A DNA stretch of 64,000 nt from Massilia sp. METH4 (GTDB lineage Bacteria > Pseudomonadota > Gammaproteobacteria > Burkholderiales > Burkholderiaceae_D). Positions 48,621 to 58,801 of this stretch are shown piece by piece. The stretch is taken from assembly GCF_037094685.1 (NCBI RefSeq), contig NZ_CP146614.1:3596001-3660000 (forward strand), written 5' to 3'. Position numbers and translations under genes: made by a program. The notes beneath the pieces were generated by a model. The model saw only the letters and a program-made list of their open reading frames with translations. It had not been told where the DNA came from and searched no databases. Numbering within the stretch: the first letter of the stretch is position 1; each line of letters starts with the position of its first letter.

Positions 48621-48961
48621 GGGCGGCCCGCCACCCGTACCAGCGCATCCGCCTTGGCGGCGCAGATGAAATCGTTCAGCGATAATCCTTTCACGGAATG
48701 GGTCTCGAAGCGCACCACGCAATTCCTGTAGCCCACCACCAGCTCGGGGTGGTGGTCTTCGCAGTGCGCGATGTAGGCAATGGCGTTGACGAACGCCATC
48801 GTCTGATAGTAGTCCTTGAAGCCGAAGGCCCGGGTCAGGCGGCCGGCGTCGATCGCCCAGCCGTCCAGCAGCGCGAGCAGGCGCGCGGCTTCGGTTGCGG
48901 CCAGCTGCTCGTTGGCGTGCGCGCATTGCAGCGTGCGCAATTCGTGTGCGCTCGTGATCAT
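48617..48961 (-). CDS. 4a-hydroxytetrahydrobiopterin dehydratase
   Basis: A 114-residue PCD/DCoH-family enzyme that dehydrates 4a-hydroxytetrahydropterin, recycling the pterin cofactor. Conserved residues lie in [20 protein letters not shown] and [20 protein letters not shown] (active-site His residues). It sits between an M48 peptidase and rsgA, with four-base overlaps on both sides. No phenylalanine hydroxylase gene is in the window, so the physiological role is open. Confidence 0.92.
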   Translation of the reverse strand: MITSAHELRTLQCAHANEQLAATEAARLLALLDGWAIDAGRLTRAFGFKDYYQTMAFVNAIAYIAHCEDHHPELVVGYRNCVVRFETHSVKGLSLNDFICAAKADALVRVAGRP

Positions 48962-50250
48962 GCGTGTGCCGTGCCAGCTTGCTGGTTCAAATGCCGGCCC
49001 AGGTGGCGGATGCGAATCGATGCCGGCGGGTGCGAGTCGTAGAAGGCCGAGTGCAGCGGATCGGGCGTCAGGGTCGAGGCATTATCCTCGTACATCTTGA
49101 CCAGCGCCGTGACGAGGTCGCGCGCATCGGTGTGCTGCGCGGCGAATGCGTCGGCTTCGAACTCGTGCTTGCGCGAACTGAGCGAAGCCAGCGGCCCGAA
49201 CAGGAAGGTGAACACGGGCAGCGCCAGCATGAAGAGGATCAGCGCCAGCGCGTCGTTGCCCTGGCCGGGGGCGATCAGCGGCGACACGCCCAGGCCCGTG
49301 TAGAACCACACCTGGTTCTTCAGCCAGCCCAGCAGGGCAAGGAAGGCCAGCGACAGCGCGAACATGAGCCCGATGCGCTTGACGATGTGCTTGAGCTTGA
49401 AGTGCCCCAGCTCGTGTGCCAGCACGGCTTCGATTTCCTGCGGGGCCAGGCGGGCAAGCAGCGTATCGAAGAACACGATGCGCTTGGCGGCGCCGAAGCC
49501 GGAAAAATACGCATTGCCGTGCGCGCTGCGCTTGGAACCATCCATCACGAACAGGCCCTTGGAGGCGAAGCCCACGCGCTGCATCAAGCCTTCGATGCGC
49601 GCCTTGAGCGTTTCATCGGCCAGCGGCGTGAACTTGTTGAACAGCGGCGCGATCACGGTCGGGAACAGCACCATCATCAGCAGCTGGAAGCCGCTCCACA
49701 CCAGCCAGGTGTAGAACCACCACAGTTCCCCGGCCCCGGCCATCAGCGTGAGCACGATCCACGCCAGCGGCAGGCCGAGCACCACGGCCAGCAGCACACC
49801 CTTCGCCATGTCGGTGAAGAACAGGCCGGGCGTCATCTTGTTGAAGCCGAAGCGCTCTTCCAGGCGGAACTGGCGGTACCAGTCGATCGGCACGTCGATC
49901 AGGCCGGAAATCGCCGCGAACGCCGCCAGCAGGCCGATCTGGTATGCCATGCCCCCGCCCGTCAGCGTGAACACCTGCGTCGACAGCCATTGCAGGCCGC
50001 CCAGCAAGGTGAAGCCCACGAGCACCGCGGCGTTGATGAACATGGTGACGATGCCGAACTTGGTGCGCGCGATCGTGTAGTCGGCCGCCTTCTGGTGCGC
50101 GGCCAGCGGAATGGTGGCGGCAAATTCGGCGGGCACGGCGCCGCGGTTGGCCAGCACGTGGCGCAACTGGCGCGAGGCAAGCCAGAAGCGGACGGCCAGC
50201 GTGAGCGTCAAAAATGCGACAAACAATAATGAAAACGCGTGTGAATACAT
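48958..50250 (-). CDS. M48-family membrane metallopeptidase (Ste24-like)
   Basis: A 430-residue integral membrane zinc peptidase of the CAAX-protease 1/Ste24 type. The zinc motif HELGH is at residues 279-283 ([11 protein letters not shown]), with the third ligand Glu expected in [13 protein letters not shown]. It has about six hydrophobic segments, including an N-terminal span. It probably degrades or processes membrane proteins. It is the first gene of a four-gene minus-strand operon with the pterin dehydratase, rsgA and the histidine kinase. Confidence 0.92.
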   Translation of the reverse strand: MYSHAFSLLFVAFLTLTLAVRFWLASRQLRHVLANRGAVPAEFAATIPLAAHQKAADYTIARTKFGIVTMFINAAVLVGFTLLGGLQWLSTQVFTLTGGGMAYQIGLLAAFAAISGLIDVPIDWYRQFRLEERFGFNKMTPGLFFTDMAKGVLLAVVLGLPLAWIVLTLMAGAGELWWFYTWLVWSGFQLLMMVLFPTVIAPLFNKFTPLADETLKARIEGLMQRVGFASKGLFVMDGSKRSAHGNAYFSGFGAAKRIVFFDTLLARLAPQEIEAVLAHELGHFKLKHIVKRIGLMFALSLAFLALLGWLKNQVWFYTGLGVSPLIAPGQGNDALALILFMLALPVFTFLFGPLASLSSRKHEFEADAFAAQHTDARDLVTALVKMYEDNASTLTPDPLHSAFYDSHPPASIRIRHLGRHLNQQAGTAHA

Positions 50251-50297
50251 TCGGTGCCTGTGAGAAAATGGCGGTTTAGTTTGGCCAAGAGAGAATT

Positions 50298-50894
50298 ATG
50301 TCACAAGCGAACGATACTTCCGTCACCACGCCGGTCGCCCCCCAGCAGCAGCGCCCCAATGAAATGAACCTGGTCTGGGTCGACATGGAAATGACGGGCC
50401 TGGAACCCGATACCGACCGCATCATCGAAGTGGCGATCGTTGTTACCGACATGCACCTGAATGTGCTGGCCGAAGGCCCGGTGCTCGCGATCCATCAGTC
50501 CGACGCGACGCTGGACGCGATGGATTCCTGGAACAAGGGTACGCATGGCCGCTCGGGCTTGATCGACCGCGTGAAGGCATCGACGATCTCGGAAGAGCAG
50601 GCCGAGGCGGAACTGATCGCGTTCATGAAGCAGTGGGTGCCGGCCGGCAAATCGCCGATGTGCGGCAACACGATCGGCCAGGACCGCCGCTTCATGGTGC
50701 GCTACATGCCGAAGCTGGAGGCGTTCTTCCACTACCGCAATGTGGACGTGTCGACGCTGAAGGAACTGTGCCGCCGCTGGAAGCCGGAAGTGGTATCGGG
50801 CTTCAAGAAGGCGCAGAAGCATACGGCGCTGGCCGACATTCTCGAGTCGATCGAGGAATTGAAGTACTACCGCGAGCATTTCATCAAGCTGTGA
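50298..50894 (+). CDS. orn: oligoribonuclease
   Basis: A 198-residue DEDDh 3'-5' exonuclease that degrades 2-5 nt RNAs and the pGpG product of cyclic di-GMP breakdown. The acidic residues lie in [20 protein letters not shown] and [12 protein letters not shown]. It has an extra ~20-residue N-terminal tail compared with E. coli Orn. Its stop codon lies within the first units of a tandem repeat. Confidence 0.97.
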   Translation: MSQANDTSVTTPVAPQQQRPNEMNLVWVDMEMTGLEPDTDRIIEVAIVVTDMHLNVLAEGPVLAIHQSDATLDAMDSWNKGTHGRSGLIDRVKASTISEEQAEAELIAFMKQWVPAGKSPMCGNTIGQDRRFMVRYMPKLEAFFHYRNVDVSTLKELCRRWKPEVVSGFKKAQKHTALADILESIEELKYYREHFIKL

Positions 50895-50966
50895 TGCGCA
50901 AGCTGTGATGCACAGCTGTGATGCGCCAGCCGTGATGCGCCAGCCGTGATGCGTCAGCCGTGATAT
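50885..50966. repeat. tandem 13-15 bp repeat after orn
   Basis: About five and a half units of TGATGCGCCAGCCG and variants (TGATGCGCAAGCTG, TGATGCACAGCTG, TGATGCGTCAGCCG) follow one another. The array begins within the last orn codons, ATCAAGCTGTGA. It appears to have grown by slippage out of the gene's own 3' end. Confidence 0.85.
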
Positions 50967-51008
50967 GCGAGGCCGGGGCGGCAACGGCCCCCCGGCCTTG
51001 CGGGAAAG

Positions 51009-51701
<693 letters not shown>

Positions 51702-51761
51702 GGGATGTGCTTTCTTCAAAAGGAATCCGACAGTATACGCGCGTCGTCTTACAATGGCGAG

Positions 51762-52751
51762 ATGGACCATCCAACCACCCACCCATTCTCCGCGCTGGGC
51801 CCGGAGACCGTGCTCGACGCGCTGGCAGCCGTCGGCCTGTTCGGCGACGGGCGCCTGCTGGCGTTGAACAGCTATGAAAACCGCGTGTACCAGGCGGGCA
51901 TCGAGGACGGCAAGCCCGTGGTCGTGAAGTTCTACCGGCCGCAGCGCTGGAGCGATGCGGCGATCCTCGAGGAGCACGCGTTCCTGGCGGAACTGCATGA
52001 ACGGGAAATCCCGGTCGTGCCGCCGGTGGCGATCGATGGGCGCACGCTGCATGCGTTCGGCGCGTTCCGCTTCGCCGTGTTCGAACGGCACGGAGGGAGG
52101 GCGCCCGAGTTGTCCGACCCGAATGTACTGGAATGGACGGGGCGCTTCATCGGCCGCATCCATGCCGTGGGCGCGGCACGGCCGTTCACGGAACGGCCGG
52201 CGCTCGACATCGAAACGTTCGGCATCGAGTCGCGCGACTATCTGCTGGCCAACGGCTTCCTGCCGCCCGAGCTGGTCGACCCCTACCGCAGCGTGGCCGC
52301 CCAGGCGCTGGACGGTATCCACCGCTGCTACGAGCGGGCCGGCGATGTGCTGCTGCTGCGCCTGCATGGCGATTGTCATGGCGGCAATGTGCTGTGGACC
52401 GATGCGGGGCCGCACTTCGTCGACTTCGACGATGCCCGCATGGGCCCGGCCGTGCAGGACTTGTGGATGATGCTGTCCGGCGAGCGGCAGGAGATGGTGC
52501 GGCAGTTGTCCGACATCCTGGCCGGGTACGAGGATTTCGTGGAATTCGACCCCCGCCAGCTCCATCTGGTGGAAGCGTTGCGCACCCTGCGGCTGATGCA
52601 TTACGCCGCCTGGCTTGCGCGCCGCTGGGACGACCCGGCATTCCCCGCGGCCTTCCCCTGGTTCAACACGCAGCGCTACTGGCAGGATCGCATCCTGGAA
52701 TTGCGCGAGCAGGTGGCGCTGATGGACGAGCCGCCGCTGTGGCCGGTGTGA
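51762..52751 (+). CDS. srkA: SrkA/YihE-like stress-response kinase
   Basis: A 329-residue APH/choline-kinase-fold serine/threonine kinase (E. coli SrkA, formerly YihE), which counters stress-induced death. N-terminal [16 protein letters not shown] and [11 protein letters not shown] hold the nucleotide-binding Lys. The catalytic loop is [12 protein letters not shown] and the metal site is [14 protein letters not shown] 51762 matches the family N-terminus. Confidence 0.95.
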   Translation: MDHPTTHPFSALGPETVLDALAAVGLFGDGRLLALNSYENRVYQAGIEDGKPVVVKFYRPQRWSDAAILEEHAFLAELHEREIPVVPPVAIDGRTLHAFGAFRFAVFERHGGRAPELSDPNVLEWTGRFIGRIHAVGAARPFTERPALDIETFGIESRDYLLANGFLPPELVDPYRSVAAQALDGIHRCYERAGDVLLLRLHGDCHGGNVLWTDAGPHFVDFDDARMGPAVQDLWMMLSGERQEMVRQLSDILAGYEDFVEFDPRQLHLVEALRTLRLMHYAAWLARRWDDPAFPAAFPWFNTQRYWQDRILELREQVALMDEPPLWPV

Positions 52752-52861
52752 CCAAACCCTGAATTGGCCGTAAAAACCGCCTCTGATCGGGGGCTGGCCG
52801 CGCGCACGCGGCCGGGATAATGACAGCTCGGAAATCCCGCAAACCCTCGAGCGAGACTGTC

Positions 52862-55057
52862 ATGCAAGCACAACTGGCCCAATCCCTGCACATCGCCTAC
52901 TCGGCCGACGAGGAAGACCACGATCTGTCCGAATTGCGGGCCGAGCCGGTTGCCGAGGAGGCGAAGCCGGACCGCGCCGAGGCGGAAATGCGGGCCATCC
53001 AGCAAGCCATCGCGCGGGTGGAAGCGGAAGCGAAGGCGGCCTGCGCTGCCGAGAGCCGCGCCCACGCCGAGGCACGCGCCCGCGCGCTGGCCGAAGACCG
53101 CGCCGCGATGGATGCGGCGGCGGCGGCCGTCGCGCTGCAGAACGCCCAGGCCGCCGAAGATGTCATCGCCGCGAACCGCGAACGGCTCGAAAGCCTGCGC
53201 GCCGCCGCCCAGGCCAGCGTCGCCAAGCTGGAAGCGGTCAAGCAGGAAACGGCCGAGCTGCGCGCCCGCGTGGAAGCCGATAACCGGATCCGCCAGGCCG
53301 CCGAACAGCGCGCCCGGGCCGAAGAGGAAAATCGCCGCCGCGCCGCCGAGCAGATGGAGGCGGAGGCGCACCTGGCCGAACAGGCTGCCCGCGCCGCCGA
53401 GGAATTGAAGAAGCAGACCGAGGAGGCACGCCTGCAGGCCGCCGAGCGCGTCGCCGCCGTGCAAGCCGCCAAGGAAGAAGTGATCGGCATTGCCAGTGCC
53501 GATGCGCGCATGGCCACGCTGGCCCGCGAACGCGAGCGCCAGGCGTTCGGCGCGCGCCAGACGGCGCAGCAGCTGGCGCAGGCCGAGGCCGAGGCGCTGG
53601 AAGCGACCCGCCAGCGCGAACGTGCCGACCAGGTGGCGCTGGAGTCGGCCTTTGCCCGTGCCGCCGCCGAGGTGCATGCGGCCGAGGAAGCCCGCGCGCT
53701 GGCCCACCTGGAACAGGAACGCGAGGCGATTGCGCTGGCCAAGGCGGAGTCGGACCGCAGCGCCGCCATGTCGCTGCACCTGCGCCTGCAGACGGAAAAG
53801 GAAATCCGCGACGCCGCCCAGCACCGCGAACGCCTGGAAGCGATGGCCGCCACGGCTGCCCAGGCGCGCCGGGATGCCGATGCCCGCATCCTCGCCGCCA
53901 CCGAGGCGCGCATCAACGCCGACCGCGAGCTGCATGCCGTGGCGATGGGCCGTGTGGAAGCGGAACAGCAGGCCGAATTCGAGGCCCGCGGCAAGCTTGA
54001 AGCCGAGCGCCACGCCACCGAGCAGGCCAGGCTGCGCCAGCAGGCCGAAGAGGCCGCTGCCGACGCGGCCCGCGTCGAGGCCGAGGAACAGGCCCGCGCC
54101 GCCCGCCTGGCCGAGGAACGCAGCCGGCTGACGCTGGCTGCCGCGGAAGCGGCGCGCGCGAAGAACGATGCCGAAGCCGCCGAGGTGGCCACGCTGGCCG
54201 AGCACGCGGCGGCGCTGGAAGCCGCCAACGAACTGGCACGGCAGAAAGCGGAACAAGCCGAGCGTGTGCTGGCAGCCGAGCGCGCCCGCGCGGCCGCCGA
54301 GCAGGACGCCATTGCCGCCCTCAAGGCCCGCCTGCTGGAAGAGGAGCGCGCCGCCGCGGCGGCCGAGGCACGCGCCGCTGCCGAACGTGACCAGGCGCAA
54401 GCCCATGCGCGCAACGCGGCCGCCGAAGAGCGCCGTGCCGAAGCGGCGCGCGCCGAGGCGGCTGCGCTGGCGGCCATGGCCGAGCAGTGTGAACTGGAAG
54501 CCCAGCAGAAGGAGGAGGAGGCCCAGGCCGCCGCGGCGCAAGCCCGCCTCGGCGCCGAACTGTCCGAAGTGCACCGCGAGCGTACCCGCGCCGAGCAGGC
54601 CAAGGCCGCGGCCGTCCAGGCCCAGCTGGATGCCGAGCGCGAATTCATCGCCCGCGAACAAGCCGCGCAAGCGTTGCTCGAGCAGCATACGGCGCAGCAG
54701 CGCGCCGCCGCCGCGGCCGAGGAGGAAACGGCGCGCGCGATCGAAAGCCGCATGGCTTCCGAGTTCGCCATCGCCACGACCGCCCGCGAACGGGCCGACG
54801 CCGAACTGGCCGCGGCGGCCATGCTGCGCGAGCGGGAAATGCTGGAAGCGGCAGCAGCCGCCACGGCGCGCGACAAGGCGGCCCATCAACAGTCGCTGCT
54901 GGAAGCGGCCCGTGCCCACGCGGAAATGCAGCGCAAGGCCGCCGACACGACCGCCGCGTTGGCCGCCGCAAAGCAAGCCCTGCTGGAGCAGGAAACGGCT
55001 CGCTACGAAGCCGCCCAGCGCGCCCTGAACGCCGTGCAGCGCAAGCTGCAAGCGTAA
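52862..55057 (+). CDS. long Ala/Glu-rich coiled-coil protein
   Basis: About 731 residues from ATG 52862 (ATG 52820 would add 14). After a short acidic N-terminus (SADEEDHDLSELRAEP) nearly the whole chain is Ala/Glu/Arg-rich with heptad-like repeats such as RARAEEENRRRAAEQMEAEA and no proline-rich breaks. This indicates one continuous coiled coil to the C-terminus. There is no signal peptide or membrane span, so it is cytoplasmic. The composition resembles TolA central regions or bacterial intermediate-filament-like proteins, but no family is assigned. A terminator lies 200 bp downstream. Confidence 0.75.
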   Translation: MQAQLAQSLHIAYSADEEDHDLSELRAEPVAEEAKPDRAEAEMRAIQQAIARVEAEAKAACAAESRAHAEARARALAEDRAAMDAAAAAVALQNAQAAEDVIAANRERLESLRAAAQASVAKLEAVKQETAELRARVEADNRIRQAAEQRARAEEENRRRAAEQMEAEAHLAEQAARAAEELKKQTEEARLQAAERVAAVQAAKEEVIGIASADARMATLARERERQAFGARQTAQQLAQAEAEALEATRQRERADQVALESAFARAAAEVHAAEEARALAHLEQEREAIALAKAESDRSAAMSLHLRLQTEKEIRDAAQHRERLEAMAATAAQARRDADARILAATEARINADRELHAVAMGRVEAEQQAEFEARGKLEAERHATEQARLRQQAEEAAADAARVEAEEQARAARLAEERSRLTLAAAEAARAKNDAEAAEVATLAEHAAALEAANELARQKAEQAERVLAAERARAAAEQDAIAALKARLLEEERAAAAAEARAAAERDQAQAHARNAAAEERRAEAARAEAAALAAMAEQCELEAQQKEEEAQAAAAQARLGAELSEVHRERTRAEQAKAAAVQAQLDAEREFIAREQAAQALLEQHTAQQRAAAAAEEETARAIESRMASEFAIATTARERADAELAAAAMLREREMLEAAAAATARDKAAHQQSLLEAARAHAEMQRKAADTTAALAAAKQALLEQETARYEAAQRALNAVQRKLQA

Positions 55058-55088
55058 GCGCGACCTTCCCGGAAGAATGTTTCCTCAA

Positions 55089-55275
55089 CACCGGTGACAG
55101 GCTCCGATCCTGAAGAAATGTTCAACACCGGTGACAGGCTCCGGTCCTGAGGAAATGTTTCCAGAAGATCGGAGCCTGTCACCGGTTTCCAGGAAATGTT
55201 GCCAGGAACATGGAGCCTGTCACCGGTCTTCTGCGCGCTGTTGTGTTCAAAAAGAAACCCGGTGACAGGCACCGG
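55089..55275. repeat. cluster of GGTGACAGGC palindromic repeats
   Basis: Five copies of the core ACCGGTGACAGGCTCC or a variant: direct at 55089 and 55126, inverted at 55171 and 55212, and a CCGGTGACAGGCACCGG form at 55259. Between them GGAAATGTT recurs. The region is 272 bp of non-coding DNA between two convergent genes. The same GGAAAtGTTGC flank occurs by the palindrome at 62095-62119. Confidence 0.8.
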
Positions 55276-55282
55276 GTTTTTT
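55257..55282 (+). terminator. terminator after the coiled-coil gene
   Basis: ACCCGGTG and CACCGGGT form a stem with loop ACAGG, followed by six T. It is built from the last unit of the repeat cluster. Confidence 0.65.
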
Positions 55283-55329
55283 GCAACGCTTTCGCGAGGG
55301 CGGTGGGACGCACGGCCCCGTGAGCACGG

Positions 55330-55707
55330 TCAATTCTGCACGAGCACCTTCTCGATGTAGTACTCGGTCTCGCCGAAGCAGCTGGTGGGCACGCCCTTGT
55401 GCTGGGCGTAGGTCAGTGTCACGCGCTTGCCCATGGCGGCCGACAGCTGCTTCGCCACTTCCTCGTCGCGCACGCTGAAGTGGAATTTCTCGGGAATCGC
55501 GCCCGGCATAGAGGTCAGCAGCATTTCGCCCTCCCACGTCTTGCAGAACCAGCCCACCTTCGAGAACTTCTGGAGGAAGCCATTGCGCTCGCCCTCGGAG
55601 TACGAGAAGTTGAGCGTCGCCATCGCCCATACCCAGAACAGCAGGGCGGCGAGAGCGAGGATGCCGATGAGGATCAGGATGGGCGAGCGTCGGGTGCGTT
55701 GGATCAT
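55330..55707 (-). CDS. small membrane-anchored hypothetical protein
   Basis: A 125-residue protein. The N-terminal basic MIQRTRRS is followed by one membrane span (ILILIGILALAALLFWVWAM), then a ~95-residue soluble domain with two Cys (GWFCKTWEGEM and PTSCFGETEYYIE) that could form a disulfide if periplasmic. I recognise only that similar unnamed proteins occur in related bacteria. It lies 31 bp after the DUF475 gene and is probably co-transcribed with it. Confidence 0.65.
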   Translation of the reverse strand: MIQRTRRSPILILIGILALAALLFWVWAMATLNFSYSEGERNGFLQKFSKVGWFCKTWEGEMLLTSMPGAIPEKFHFSVRDEEVAKQLSAAMGKRVTLTYAQHKGVPTSCFGETEYYIEKVLVQN

Positions 55708-55738
55708 GGCGGCTTGTCGAAGTTGAAATGCTGCGATC

Positions 55739-56782
55739 TTACTGCATGGCCATCCGTTTGCGGTACTTCACCGAGGAGTACAGCGACACGACGATGAACG
55801 CCACCCCGGACAGCCCCGTGAACCACTCCGGCACATGGTATTTCACACTGGCAAGCATGATCACGGCCAGGATGCCGATCGCATAGTGGGCGCCGTGTTC
55901 CAGGTAGATGAATTCGTCCAGCGTGCCCTTGTGCACGAGGTACACCGTCAGCGACCGCACGTACATGGCGCCGATGGCGAGCCCGAGCATGATGATGACG
56001 ACGTCGCTGGTGATGGCGAACGCGCCGATCACGCCGTCGAAGCTGAACGACGCGTCCAGCACTTCGAGGTACAGGAAGCCGCCGATGCTGCCACCCGCGA
56101 CTGCCTTGCCCAGTTCGCCAGTGCCCGAGTGGTCGTGCTCGCCTTCTTCCAGCAGCCCCGACAGCCACTTCACGCCCAGGTAGATCGCAATCCCCACGAT
56201 GCCGGCGTACAGCACGGCGAAGCGGTGCGTTTCCTCGACCAGTTCCACGCACACCAGCACCGCCAGCAACGCGATCAATGCCGACAGGCTGGTGGTGCCG
56301 ATGGCGCTGGCCTTCCGCTCGAACCAGTGCAGCCAGTGCACCTCCTTTTCCTCGTCGAAGATGAAGTTGAGAAACACCAACAGCAAGAACGCGCCGCCGA
56401 ACGCCGCCACCTCGGCATGCACGCTCATCAGGTGCCGCGAGTATTCATTCGGGTTCGTGGTGGCCATTGTCCATACCTGGAGCAGGTCGAGCCCCGTCGC
56501 AACGGCCACGATCGCCAGCGGAAACACGAGCCGCATGCCGAACACGGCAATCAGGATGCCGACGGTAAGGAACAGCTTCTGCCAGAACGGATTCCAGTCC
56601 TTCAGCACGGAAGCGTTGACCACCGCGTTATCGAAGGACAGCGATACTTCCATGATGCCCAGCACCCCGGTAATCCAGAGCGCGGTGAACAGTCCGGCAA
56701 TGCCGCGCTGGCTGTAGCCCCACCAGCCCGCCAATACCATCAAGACCACGGTGACAATAATTGAAATCCTGAAATGCTTCAT
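55739..56782 (-). CDS. DUF475 (TerC-superfamily) membrane protein
   Basis: A 347-residue protein with about nine hydrophobic segments. TerC-type acidic motifs lie in membrane segments: ITGVLGIMEVSLSFDNAVVN and LEVLDASFSFDGVIGAFAIT. A cytoplasmic loop holds EEGEHDHSG. TerC-family proteins are linked to metal export and tellurite resistance; DUF475 members often sit with stress genes. The substrate is unknown. ATG 56782 begins the usual N-terminus (MKHFRISI); the upstream extension is not membrane-like. Confidence 0.88.
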   Translation of the reverse strand: MKHFRISIIVTVVLMVLAGWWGYSQRGIAGLFTALWITGVLGIMEVSLSFDNAVVNASVLKDWNPFWQKLFLTVGILIAVFGMRLVFPLAIVAVATGLDLLQVWTMATTNPNEYSRHLMSVHAEVAAFGGAFLLLVFLNFIFDEEKEVHWLHWFERKASAIGTTSLSALIALLAVLVCVELVEETHRFAVLYAGIVGIAIYLGVKWLSGLLEEGEHDHSGTGELGKAVAGGSIGGFLYLEVLDASFSFDGVIGAFAITSDVVIIMLGLAIGAMYVRSLTVYLVHKGTLDEFIYLEHGAHYAIGILAVIMLASVKYHVPEWFTGLSGVAFIVVSLYSSVKYRKRMAMQ

Positions 56783-56914
56783 GCCCCATCCTTCATCAAA
56801 TATTGTTATTGGTACAAAAACATGCGGTCGGGCGATTTTACTTGAGCTGCCTTTTTCGCGGAGCCGGCTTCTGCGATAATGAAGAATTGCCAAAAAGGAA
56901 TTCGAAAGTTACTC

Positions 56915-57337
56915 ATGGATATTGCCTATCTCGTTACGCCATTGCTCACCTGGATCACCGTCGGCCCGATCAAATTCCTGATCAATAGTATTCGTGCCCG
57001 CAAATGGGCATTCAACCTGGTGGGCAACGGCGGCTTCCCCAGCAACCACAGCGCGGTCGTATCCAGCATGGCCACGCTGATCGCACTGCGCGAGGGCATC
57101 GGCCACCCGGCCTTCGGGGTGGCGGTGGCGCTGTGCTTCATCGTCGTGATCGACGCCAACAGCCTGCGCCAGCACGTGGGGCGCCAGGCCGCCGCGATCA
57201 ACCGCCTGGCCGAGGGGCGGCCGGAACACAAATGGCTGCGCGAACGGATGGGCCACACCGTCGTGGAAATCTGCGGCGGCCTGGCCACCGGCATCGGTAT
57301 CGGACACCTCGTGTACGCCATCTTCGGACAGGGCTGA
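56915..57337 (+). CDS. divergent PAP2-family (DUF212) membrane protein
   Basis: A 140-residue protein of the YuiD/DUF212 type. GNGGFPSNHSAVVSSMATLIAL matches the PAP2-like phosphatase segment with the conserved SNHSA, then VIDANSLRQHVGRQA and a C-terminal hydrophobic span (EICGGLATGIGIGHLVYAI). Possibly a lipid phosphatase, but the family is uncharacterised. Start ATG 56915; a longer start at 56879 is less likely. Divergent from the DUF475 gene. Confidence 0.85.
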   Translation: MDIAYLVTPLLTWITVGPIKFLINSIRARKWAFNLVGNGGFPSNHSAVVSSMATLIALREGIGHPAFGVAVALCFIVVIDANSLRQHVGRQAAAINRLAEGRPEHKWLRERMGHTVVEICGGLATGIGIGHLVYAIFGQG

Positions 57338-57603
57338 TGCCCGGCGGCGGACGGCGCCGGACGTCCGCCCGATACATGCCAAGCTTTCACATCGAGACAG
57401 GGTCCTTGGCATCGTTTGCAGCCTGTCCACGCTTTTCAGCAGTCCAGCCACATTTTCCCGCAGTCTGGCACCGCCCGAATTGACACTGTCCGACGCACTG
57501 GACATACTCGGCGCTCTCGGTCGTACAAAAAAAATAACGAACTGAATAATTAGAAAACGCAGTACTTCACCAGCTCAGCAGTCCAAAACTCTCGGAGATC
57601 TCC

Positions 57604-58749
57604 ATGTTGCGAAATACCTTGATCGCTCTCGCCGTCGCCACGAGCCTCGTCGCCTGCGGAAAACCACCCGGCGCGGCCGAAGAGGCCGCCAAAGGCGGGG
57701 ACAAGAAAACAACCCGGTTGCTAATCGCACCGGAAGATCTCCTGACGGTACACAGCAATGCGCTTGCTTCCGGCCCCGTGATCACCGGTTCGATCCAGCC
57801 GGAACGCCGCGCCGACCTGCGCGCCGAGGTTTCCGCCATCGTGCTGCAGGTGCTGAAGGAAAACGGCGACGCGGTGAAGAAGGGCGACCTGCTGGTGCGC
57901 CTGGACGACACGTCGATCCGCGACAGCCTGTCCTCGAGCGAAGAGTCGGTGCGCAACGCGAAGCAGGTCGTCGACCAGGCCCAGCGCATGTTCGAGCGCA
58001 ACAAGACGCTTCGCGCCTCCGGCATGACGTCGATGCAGGCGCTGGAAGATGCCGAGGTGCGGCTGAATACGGCGCAAAGCGAGCTGGCGGCCGCCAAGGC
58101 GCGCGCCGTGAGCGCGCGGCAGCAGCTCGACCGTACCCAGGTGCGGGCACCCTTCGACGGCATCGTCAGCGACCGCAAGGTGTCGAACGGCGATACGGCC
58201 CAGATTGGCAAGGAATTGATCAAGGTGATCGATCCGAACAGCATGCGCTTCGAGGGGCTCGTGTCGGCGGACAAGATCGGCGTCGTCAAGGTGGGCCAGC
58301 CGGTGCTGTTCCGCGTGAACGGCTACCCCGGCCAGAACTTCCAGGGCAAGGTCAGGCGCGTGGACCCCGCCGCCAACCCGGTCACGCGGCAGGTCGAGGT
58401 GCTTGTCGACTTCGCCGACGCGCACCAGCCCCGCGTGGCGGGCCTGTATGCGGAAGGCCGCGTGGAATCGGAAAGCAGCGATGCGCTCATGCTGCCGGAA
58501 TCGGCCATGGTGCAGGCCGGCGACAGCCGCTATGCCTGGCGCGTGAAGGACAACAAGCTGGCCAAGGTGGACTTGGCGGTCGGCACGCGCGACGAACGTA
58601 CGGGCATGTGGCAGGTCACGCGCGGCCTCTCGGCCGGCGACCGCGTGCTGCGCGCCCCCGGCTCGACCGTGCAGGACGGCCAGCCGGTCCAGCTCGTTAC
58701 GCCGAAGAACGTCGCGTCGGCCAATGAGGCCGCCAACAAAGGCAATTAA
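57604..58749 (+). CDS. RND efflux periplasmic adaptor (lipoprotein)
   Basis: A 381-residue membrane-fusion protein with lipobox LVAC (C18). It contains a lipoyl half-motif (LRAEVSAIVLQVLKENGDAVKKG), a long alpha-hairpin (about 110-175), the second lipoyl half (RAPFDGIVSDRKVSNGD) and a beta-barrel region. It bridges the inner-membrane pump encoded 52 bp downstream to an outer-membrane TolC-type channel, which is not encoded here. The substrate is unknown. Confidence 0.93.
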   Translation: MLRNTLIALAVATSLVACGKPPGAAEEAAKGGDKKTTRLLIAPEDLLTVHSNALASGPVITGSIQPERRADLRAEVSAIVLQVLKENGDAVKKGDLLVRLDDTSIRDSLSSSEESVRNAKQVVDQAQRMFERNKTLRASGMTSMQALEDAEVRLNTAQSELAAAKARAVSARQQLDRTQVRAPFDGIVSDRKVSNGDTAQIGKELIKVIDPNSMRFEGLVSADKIGVVKVGQPVLFRVNGYPGQNFQGKVRRVDPAANPVTRQVEVLVDFADAHQPRVAGLYAEGRVESESSDALMLPESAMVQAGDSRYAWRVKDNKLAKVDLAVGTRDERTGMWQVTRGLSAGDRVLRAPGSTVQDGQPVQLVTPKNVASANEAANKGN

Positions 58750-58801
58750 GCGCCAGTAAGTGCAAGTAAGCGAAATCAAGCAGGCAACCAAGGGCTGAGC
58801 C

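Noticed and set aside
50885..50966. Possible CRISPR-like array after orn
   Set aside because: Units are 13-15 bp and contiguous, without spacers of regular length, and there are no cas genes in the window.
57338..57603. Possible regulator gene or riboswitch upstream of the RND operon
   Set aside because: The 266 bp contain no ORF with a ribosome site and no recognisable RNA motif. It probably holds only the promoter.
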